In this document: piece by piece, positions 23,218-27,786 of the stretch
Layout of the letters: the number at the start of each line of letters is the position of its first letter
How positions within the stretch are numbered: the stretch's first letter is position 1
Origin: a virus
IMG/VR virus record: IMGVR_UViG_3300036854_000130
Span: 1 to 27,786 of that record
Strand: one strand, 5' to 3'
DNA length: 27,786 bases
The notes under the pieces: model-generated
What the model was told of the DNA's origin: nothing
What the model saw: the letters and a program-made list of their open reading frames with translations, nothing else
The model's database searches: none
Position numbers and translations under genes: made by a program

Positions 23218-23571
23218 ATGGATCGGGAATGCCTCGTGACCGGCGGGATGACGCCGACGATCGTCATCGGTGAGGCCGAGGCCGCGTGGGCGCGTCGTCT
23301 GCTCGCGGCGATGCCCTTCGGCGCGATGGCCCACTTCCGCAGCACCCAAAAGTCCGGGGAGCTGACCGTCCGCGACGTCCTCGACGATGTGGATCGACTC
23401 CGCGAGGTCCTCGTGGACCAGGCGGCCGTGGACCAGGCTCGGGATCAAGAGCTCTCCCAACTTCACTCTGACGTGGCGGCGGTCCGCCGCCTCTTCGGCG
23501 CCCCGGCCGCCCTGCATGGCTACGACTCTGGGGGGCGGCCGATCACTGTCCGGTCAGGAGCGTCGTCATGA
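23218..23571 (+). CDS. Unknown protein, 117 aa
   Basis: ATG 23218 has GGGGGA upstream; ATG 23203 in the same frame is an alternative. The product has a helix-strand N-terminus (TPTIVIGEAEAAWARRLLAA), then a coiled-coil-like region (VRDVLDDVDRLREVLVDQAA, QELSQLHSDVAAVRRLFGAP). The heptad-like leucines suggest an oligomerising protein. No family is recognised. It ends with ATGA overlap to the ParB-like gene, so co-translation is likely. Confidence 0.65.
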   Translation: MDRECLVTGGMTPTIVIGEAEAAWARRLLAAMPFGAMAHFRSTQKSGELTVRDVLDDVDRLREVLVDQAAVDQARDQELSQLHSDVAAVRRLFGAPAALHGYDSGGRPITVRSGASS

Positions 23572-25043
23572 CCGTCGTCCCGGAGCAGCTCGGGCTCATC
23601 GAGATCCCGCTCGACGACCTGAAGGTCCATCCCCACAACCCGCGCACCGACATGGGCGACCTCACCGAGCTCGCGGCGTCGATCAAGGAGCACGGTCTGT
23701 TCGAGCCGATCGTCGTCGTGCGCAAGAACGGCGGCTATCTCAACGTCATGGGCAGCCGGCGCGCCGCCGCCGCGCGCAAGGCGGGGAAAAAGACGATCAC
23801 CGCACGGGTCATGGATCTCGACGAGGCCAAGGCCGCGGCCGCGGCGCTCATCGAGAACCTGCACCGCAAGGACCTCAACCCGATCGAAGAGGCGCAGGGC
23901 TACGCGAACTACCTCGCGCTGACTGACGAGTCGCAGAAGACACTCGCCGAGCGCGTCGGCCGCGCACCGTCGACGATCGCGAACGCGTTGCGGTTGCTCA
24001 AGGCGCCGAAGGCGATCCAGGACGCGTTGCGTGCGCAACGGATCACCGCCGCGCACGTGCGCGTGCTGCTGCAGCTCAAGGACGATTCGCTCTTCGTGCG
24101 CGTGAACCTCGACCGGAGGGTGTCGTACCGCGGCGCCGACAAGATCGAGACGATCACCGTCGACGACCTGAGCTACCGCGTCCATGAGCTGAACCAGTCG
24201 TTCGAGAAGAGCGGGCCGCCGGCGATCGAGCGCGCGAAGGCCTATCTCGCCGAGGTCCAGAAGAACAACAAGGGCTACACGATCACCTGGTCGAGGGACG
24301 ACGTTCGCTACGGCGACGAGCTCGATCTGGTGAAGGCCCTCGGTGCCGCGCCGGCGAAGGTCGTCGGCGAGATCTGGTCGGGCAGTGCGAAGCGCCACGA
24401 CAAGGCCTGCGCGTGCCGCGCGTTCGAGCTCAAGCAGGAGTACGACGGCAGCTTCGAGATCCAGCGTGCCTGCATCGACGCAAAGGGCTTCGCGAAGTTC
24501 GGTGAGGGCGCGGTCCGGCGCGAGGGCCGCTATCGCGATCCCTACGCGCGACCGACGACGAAGGCCGGCACGGCCGCGTACGTCGCGAAGCGCGTCGACC
24601 AGTACCTGGCCGTGAAGAGCGGTGGGTCCTACGGACGGCGCAAGCCCGCGGACCCGATGTACCGCAAGCTCGTCGCCGGTGGCTGGGAGGCCGACAACGT
24701 CGCGCGGCTCCTGGCATACGCGCTCACCGTCGATCGCTGCGTGAATGTGGGGGCCGAGCAGCTCGAGCTCTACCGACGAATTCAGAAGATGGCGCCGGCC
24801 AAAGCGCGCGGGCTCGTGCTCGAGCACGCCGCGGCGATCGTGAACGGCGAGGTCCTGGCGACGACCGACGGCGGGGCGCGGCTCGCCGCGCGCGTCGAGG
24901 TCATGCGCGGCTTCGGGATCCCGGTCGGGCCGAAGATCGGCGAGCAGGCCGACGAGTACGTGCGCAAGGCCACACCGGCCGCAGGGGGGCGGCCGCGTCG
25001 GAAGCCGGCCGCCTCTCGCGCGAAGAAGAAGGCCAAGCGATGA
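23568..25043 (+). CDS. ParB-like DNA-binding protein
   Basis: The 491-aa product begins with a ParB/Spo0J-type domain: IPLDDLKVHPHNPRTDMGDL (13-32), LAASIKEHGLFEPIVVV, box GSRRAAAAR (62-70), ENLHRKDLNPIEEAQGY (96-112) and a helix-turn-helix KTLAERVGRAPSTIANALRL (124-143). In the ParB family the box and ENL motif bind CTP and the HTH binds a parS-like site. The rest (about 180-491) is larger than in chromosomal ParB, has a Cys cluster near KACACRAFE and an Arg/Lys-rich end. No ParA is nearby. Role may be partition, gene regulation or replication-associated; it is not decided. Coupled to both neighbours. Confidence 0.9.
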   Translation: MTVVPEQLGLIEIPLDDLKVHPHNPRTDMGDLTELAASIKEHGLFEPIVVVRKNGGYLNVMGSRRAAAARKAGKKTITARVMDLDEAKAAAAALIENLHRKDLNPIEEAQGYANYLALTDESQKTLAERVGRAPSTIANALRLLKAPKAIQDALRAQRITAAHVRVLLQLKDDSLFVRVNLDRRVSYRGADKIETITVDDLSYRVHELNQSFEKSGPPAIERAKAYLAEVQKNNKGYTITWSRDDVRYGDELDLVKALGAAPAKVVGEIWSGSAKRHDKACACRAFELKQEYDGSFEIQRACIDAKGFAKFGEGAVRREGRYRDPYARPTTKAGTAAYVAKRVDQYLAVKSGGSYGRRKPADPMYRKLVAGGWEADNVARLLAYALTVDRCVNVGAEQLELYRRIQKMAPAKARGLVLEHAAAIVNGEVLATTDGGARLAARVEVMRGFGIPVGPKIGEQADEYVRKATPAAGGRPRRKPAASRAKKKAKR

Positions 25044-25366
25044 GCGTCGTCCAGGAGGACCGCCGCTTCGACCTGCTGAGGGACGACGACAACCGCGCGT
25101 GGTGGGAAGCCGTCCAGGATGCTGCGCGGTCGACGATCGCCATGCAGACCGGCTCGCGCATCTACGTGACCGAGCACATCGACGCGCTCGCGCTCCACGA
25201 CGCACGCCGGGCCTTCCTCAAGGTGCACGTCGTCTCGGTCGCGACCGGCAGCCCGTACGAGTTCTACCGCGTGGTCAGCACGCCCGCGGTCCGCCGGCTG
25301 CTCCCGGTGGCGAAGATCGCGAACATCGCGCCCGTCGTCGACTTGGAAGCGGCGATCCAAGCGTGA
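25040..25366 (+). CDS. Unknown protein, 108 aa
   Basis: ATG 25040 overlaps the ParB-like stop. The product contains FDLLRDDDNRAWWEAVQDAA, a helical start, then RIYVTEHIDALALHDARRAF, VHVVSVATGSPYEFYRVVST and a final helix. No metal-binding or membrane motifs are seen, and no family is recognised. The tight coupling to the ParB-like gene suggests a partner or downstream early function by association only. Confidence 0.7.
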   Translation: MSVVQEDRRFDLLRDDDNRAWWEAVQDAARSTIAMQTGSRIYVTEHIDALALHDARRAFLKVHVVSVATGSPYEFYRVVSTPAVRRLLPVAKIANIAPVVDLEAAIQA

Positions 25367-25536
25367 GCTTCGCGACGTGCCGCGGCTGCGATCGCGCCTT
25401 CACGAAGGACGGCTACGGCGCACAGTCCGCGAGCTCACCGCGTCTCTGCCGCGATTGCGACGCGCGCGAGCGCGCGTACCACCCGCGGCACGCGCCGGGC
25501 ACCGAGTGCATCGGCAAGTACCGAGGGACGAGCTGA
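25363..25536 (+). CDS. Small zinc-ribbon protein, 57 aa
   Basis: GTG 25363 overlaps the previous stop. The 57-aa product has C6-x2-C9 (TCRGCDRAF) and C29-x2-C32 (RLCRDCDAR), a four-cysteine zinc ribbon, with a charged tail. Its TGA (25534-25536) overlaps the next ATG by one base. It is like small zinc-binding phage proteins that bind nucleic acid or inhibit host enzymes, but no family is assigned. Confidence 0.75.
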   Translation: MSFATCRGCDRAFTKDGYGAQSASSPRLCRDCDARERAYHPRHAPGTECIGKYRGTS

Positions 25537-25946
25537 TGCTCGAGCATACCGCAGCGGTCGAGCTCGAGCCCTTCGTGCTGCATCCGGAGACCGACGCGCA
25601 CGCGCGCGCCGCGCTGCGCGCCTACGCCCGCTCGGTGATCGGCGAGAACAAGGCGCTCGCGCGCGACATCTACGCCACGCTGCGGCCGTACGACGTCGAG
25701 ATCCCGCAGCGCACCGAGGTCACGATCGTCGCGTCCGCGCTCCGCCAGCTGCTCATCGCCGCGCGCGCCGCCGCGCGCCACGGGACGCGCTGCGCGGCGC
25801 TGCAGTTCACGACGTCGTACGCGAAGGAGCTCGAGGCGCTCGTCGACGAGCTCATGTGCGCGAACTGCCACGGCCGCGCCGTCCGGCCCGATGCCGAGAA
25901 CGTGCCGCGGCCCTGCGCCGCCTGCGCGGGGACCGGCCTCGCATGA
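25536..25946 (+). CDS. Protein with C-terminal zinc finger, 136 aa
   Basis: ATG 25536 overlaps the previous stop. A helical N-terminal region (ARAALRAYARSVIGENKALA and VTIVASALRQLLIAARAAAR) is followed by C108-x2-C111-HG and C127-x2-C130-x-G, a DnaJ-like CxxCxG zinc finger. It may bind partly unfolded protein or nucleic acid. Function unknown, no full-length family recognised. It ends in ATGA coupling to the next gene. Confidence 0.75.
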   Translation: MLEHTAAVELEPFVLHPETDAHARAALRAYARSVIGENKALARDIYATLRPYDVEIPQRTEVTIVASALRQLLIAARAAARHGTRCAALQFTTSYAKELEALVDELMCANCHGRAVRPDAENVPRPCAACAGTGLA

Positions 25947-26140
25947 GCGTGTCGATCGACGCGCTGGTCCGCGAGGGCCACCCCAACCTCGAGCAGCTCG
26001 AGCGTGAGCGCGACGTCCTCGAGGTCCAGCGCCGGCTCTATGACACCACCGGGATCCTGCAGCGCTTCCATGCGAGCGCCGAGGACCTCGCCGCGCTGCG
26101 CGTGCGCGAATGGATCCTCGGACTGCGGCGGGCCCGATGA
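25943..26140 (+). CDS. Small helical unknown protein, 65 aa
   Basis: ATG 25943 overlaps the previous stop (ATGA). The product is an acidic/basic helix: PNLEQLERERDVLEVQRRLY then FHASAEDLAALRVREWILGL, with coiled-coil-like leucines. It has no motif of known function and no family is recognised. It ends ATGA-coupled to a membrane-protein gene. Confidence 0.65.
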   Translation: MSVSIDALVREGHPNLEQLERERDVLEVQRRLYDTTGILQRFHASAEDLAALRVREWILGLRRAR

Positions 26141-26361
26141 AGCCACCCGCCTGGATGCGCGTCGAGGAGAAGGGTCTGAGCGCCGACGGCCGCTCGATCG
26201 AGGTCGTGATCCACATCCTGCGCTGGCATCCGGGCTTCTGGCTCTTCGTTGCGCGCGGAATGCTCGGGGACGCCCTGCGTTGGATCGACCGCGTCCTGCT
26301 GCTCGCGGCGATGCTCGTGCTGCTGTACGCGATCGCGGCGTTCGTGAGCGCCGCCCGATGA
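26137..26361 (+). CDS. Small membrane protein, 74 aa
   Basis: ATG 26137 overlaps the previous stop. After a soluble part (RVEEKGLSADGRSIEVVIHI, about 8-27) come hydrophobic segments around HPGFWLFVARGML and VLLLAAMLVLLYAIAAFVSA (about 53-72), giving one clear membrane helix and perhaps a shallow second. Family unknown. It may be an inner-membrane early protein that alters host physiology, which is only inference. Confidence 0.65.
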   Translation: MKPPAWMRVEEKGLSADGRSIEVVIHILRWHPGFWLFVARGMLGDALRWIDRVLLLAAMLVLLYAIAAFVSAAR

Positions 26362-26651
26362 AGGCCCTGTACATCGTCTTCAACGGCCTGCAGACGACCG
26401 AGGCGCTGGCCTTTCACATCTACGTCGAGGCGAGCTCGCCTGGAAATGCGATCGATATCGCGCGGCCGATCTTCACCTGGATGGCCGAGCACTTCGGGCA
26501 CGGCGAGCTCTTCGCGAAGGATCTCTACGCATTCCCGGCTGACGCCGGCGCGCTGTTTTCGTTTGCGGCTGCCATCCCATACCACGAGAGCGGGGAGCTT
26601 CTCGTAGGTCAGAGTCCAGGCTCCCCAGGGAGCCCGCATGAGCGCTCGTAG
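26358..26651 (+). CDS. Unknown protein, 97 aa
   Basis: ATG 26358 overlaps the previous stop. The product begins ALYIVFNGLQTTEALAFHIY and contains EASSPGNAIDIARPIFTWMA and FAKDLYAFPADAGALFSFAA, a mixed alpha/beta pattern without cysteines. No family is recognised. Its last 14 bases overlap the next gene, which starts at ATG 26638, so its C-terminal tail (PGSPGSPHERS) is low-complexity. Confidence 0.65.
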   Translation: MKALYIVFNGLQTTEALAFHIYVEASSPGNAIDIARPIFTWMAEHFGHGELFAKDLYAFPADAGALFSFAAAIPYHESGELLVGQSPGSPGSPHERS

Positions 26652-27069
26652 TGCGACGCGTCGTGCGCTTCCCGCGACGCCAGCCCGACACGGGCATGCG
26701 CCGGTGCGACAGATCGACCGCGACGTCGCCGATGTGCTGCGCTGGCTGCACCAAGGCGCCCAGGACCGCGGGATCCTCGCGCAGAAGATGGGCGTCCCCG
26801 ATCGGCGCATGCGCCTGGCGATCCAGGAAGCGCGTCGCCGCGGCGAGCTCGTCATCGTCACGCGGCCGGGCCCGCTGCACCTCTACGCGATCGCGAGCTC
26901 GCGCGCCGAGTACGACGAGTGGCGCCGGCACGAGCTCATGAGTCGGCTCGGGGCCTTCGGCGAGCAGCTCCGCGCGATGGACGCGCGGGCGAGCCGCATC
27001 TGGCCTCTCGAGCAGCTGCGCATTGCGTTCGACCGAGATCCACGAAGAGAGGAGGTACAGGCGGAATGA
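26638..27069 (+). CDS. Probable winged-helix DNA-binding protein, 143 aa
   Basis: ATG 26638 overlaps the previous gene by 14 bases. After a basic N-terminus, residues about 25-80 read VADVLRWLHQGAQDRGILAQ, KMGVPDRRMRLAIQEARRRG, ELVIVTRP and LHLYAIASS: helix, helix, recognition helix, beta wing, as in winged helix-turn-helix proteins. The rest is helical (ELMSRLGAFGEQLRAMDARA). It could be an early or replication regulator. Inferred from fold pattern; no family match is claimed. ATGA coupling to the next gene. Confidence 0.7.
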   Translation: MSARSATRRALPATPARHGHAPVRQIDRDVADVLRWLHQGAQDRGILAQKMGVPDRRMRLAIQEARRRGELVIVTRPGPLHLYAIASSRAEYDEWRRHELMSRLGAFGEQLRAMDARASRIWPLEQLRIAFDRDPRREEVQAE

Positions 27070-27236
27070 CGAAGAACCTGGTCGCGGTCAGCAACTTCCC
27101 AAAGAAGGAGCTTCCCGGCGAGGCCGCGGACGCCGAAGGGCTCATCGAGTCCGGCACGGCGCTCGGCACCGTCGACGACGACGTCGCCAAGAAGCTCATC
27201 GACAAGGGCTGGGCGAAGGAAGTGGAGCCAGCGTAG
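27066..27236 (+). CDS. Small acidic unknown protein, 56 aa
   Basis: ATG 27066 overlaps the previous stop, and GAGAGGAGG lies 14-22 bases upstream. The product NLVAVSNFPKKELPGEAADA, then LGTVDDDVAKKLIDKGWAKE, has no motif, membrane segment or cysteines. It is the last gene of the coupled early string, before a 150-base non-coding gap. No family recognised. Confidence 0.65.
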   Translation: MTKNLVAVSNFPKKELPGEAADAEGLIESGTALGTVDDDVAKKLIDKGWAKEVEPA

Positions 27237-27282
27237 CGCGGGCCGCGGCCGCAGCCCTCACCGAAAGGCGGGCCGCACAGAT

Positions 27283-27361
27283 CGGACGGATCTTCCGTCC
27301 GCATAGGGGAGCAGGACTCGGACCGCTGGCGGGCGGGCCGGTCGAAAGAGGACTGCTGCCC
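27283..27361 (+). other. Two adjacent hairpins in a gene-free stretch
   Basis: The 150 bases between 27236 and 27387 hold no gene. CGGACGGA (27283-27290) pairs perfectly with 27294-27301 over a 3-base loop. Then 27306-27319 pairs with 27348-27361 at 11 of 14 positions, enclosing GACCG/CGGTC (27321-27325 with 27339-27343). It may be a leader, a non-coding RNA or a terminator plus leader. No T-run was seen. Confidence 0.45.
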
Positions 27362-27386
27362 TGTGTGGGCGGAAAGGACGAGCGGG

Positions 27387-27786
27387 TTGGCGGTGGCGAC
27401 CAAGGCGAGGCGAAAGCAATGCACCCGTGCGGGCTGCCGCGCGATCGCGGTGCTTTACGAGGACGTCTGCTTCGAGCATCTCGACTTCGACGAGGAAGGA
27501 GGTGGAAGGAAACGAACCTTTTCCCCCGAGGTGCGCGCGCGGATGAGCGCGGCGAGGCGGAAGGCGTGGGCCGACCCCGAGGTGCGCGCGCGGATGAGCG
27601 CGGCGAGCCGGAAGGCGCTGGCCGACCCCGAGGTGCGCGCGCGGATGAGCGCGGCGAGGCGGAAGGCGTGGGCCGACCCCGAGGTGCGCGCGCGGATGAG
27701 CGCGGCGCGCCGGAAGGCGCTGGCCGACCCCGAGGTGCGCGCGCGGATGAGCGCGGCGAGGCGGAAGGCGCTGGCCGACCCCGAGG
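27387..27786 (+). CDS. Zinc-knuckle protein with tandem 17-residue repeats (partial)
   Basis: The frame starts at TTG 27387, eight bases after AAAGGA; GTG 27393 is an alternative. The first part has C12-x4-C17 and C28-x2-H31 (QCTRAGCRAI...VCFEHL), similar in spacing to the knuckle of the HNH gene near 200. From residue 47, exact 17-residue units repeat: PEVRARMSAA-x-RKA-x-AD (x = R/S and W/L), five full copies and the start of a sixth before the window ends. The units resemble NUMOD3-like DNA-binding modules often joined to homing nucleases, but no nuclease domain is visible yet. Function is unknown; the gene is truncated by the window edge. Confidence 0.75.
   Translation, partial: MAVATKARRKQCTRAGCRAIAVLYEDVCFEHLDFDEEGGGRKRTFSPEVRARMSAARRKAWADPEVRARMSAASRKALADPEVRARMSAARRKAWADPEVRARMSAARRKALADPEVRARMSAARRKALADPE
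27525..27786 (+). repeat. 51-bp coding tandem repeat
   Basis: Units start at 27525, 27576, 27627, 27678, 27729 and 27780 (partial). Differences lie mainly in two codons (AGG/AGC/CGC and TGG/CTG), so the copies are recent duplications kept in frame. The array is contiguous with no unique spacers. Confidence 0.95.

Noticed and set aside
27525-27786. CRISPR array
   Set aside because: The 51-bp units are directly contiguous without spacers and encode a continuous open frame.
1-27786. tRNA genes, integrase, insertion sequence ends
   Set aside because: No cloverleaf-like segment, tyrosine or serine recombinase motifs, or transposase with terminal repeats was seen by eye. A tRNA-finding program was not available.

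Overview
The window is 27.8 kb of a high-GC tailed phage or prophage genome with siphovirus architecture. The evidence is a near-canonical HK97-type order on the + strand: HNH nuclease, small and large terminase, portal, S78 prohead protease, major capsid, connector/neck genes, tail tube, a frameshifted tail-assembly chaperone pair, tape measure, tail-tip protein and fibre. The host cannot be named. Strong GC bias, abundant GTG starts, Shine-Dalgarno sites and a phage lipoprotein with a long Pro/Thr linker fit a high-GC bacterium such as an actinobacterium or Chloroflexota member, but this is inference.

Layout. 1-1125: the tail of an unknown gene, a 14-bp inverted repeat, an HNH gene with an N-terminal zinc knuckle and four tiny genes overlapping by 4 bp. 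1126-9166: packaging and head genes. 9163-13861: neck, tail tube, G/GT chaperones and tape measure. 13864-18261: a tail-tip protein carrying a LamG domain, a fibre and small accessory genes. 18355-20890: a probable lysis module (coiled-coil membrane protein, TIM-barrel-like lysin, two small membrane proteins) invaded by an antisense HNH gene. 20953-22184: a minus-strand operon of a putative repressor, a lipoprotein and a DUF4236 protein. 22185-22340: divergent control region with a promoter and GCCGAA operator-like inverted repeats. 22341-27236: a rightward, tightly coupled early operon starting with a Cro/CI-type regulator and including a ParB-like protein plus many small unknown genes. 27237-27386: a non-coding stretch with two hairpins. 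27387-end: a zinc-knuckle protein followed by exact 51-bp (17-residue) tandem repeats that run off the window.

How it fits together: the repressor arrangement suggests a temperate phage. The lipoprotein and DUF4236 genes lie in the repressor operon, so they would be expressed in the lysogen and are good candidates for lysogenic conversion or superinfection exclusion. No integrase, replication polymerase, helicase, tRNA or CRISPR was seen. The ParB-like gene has no ParA partner in the window.
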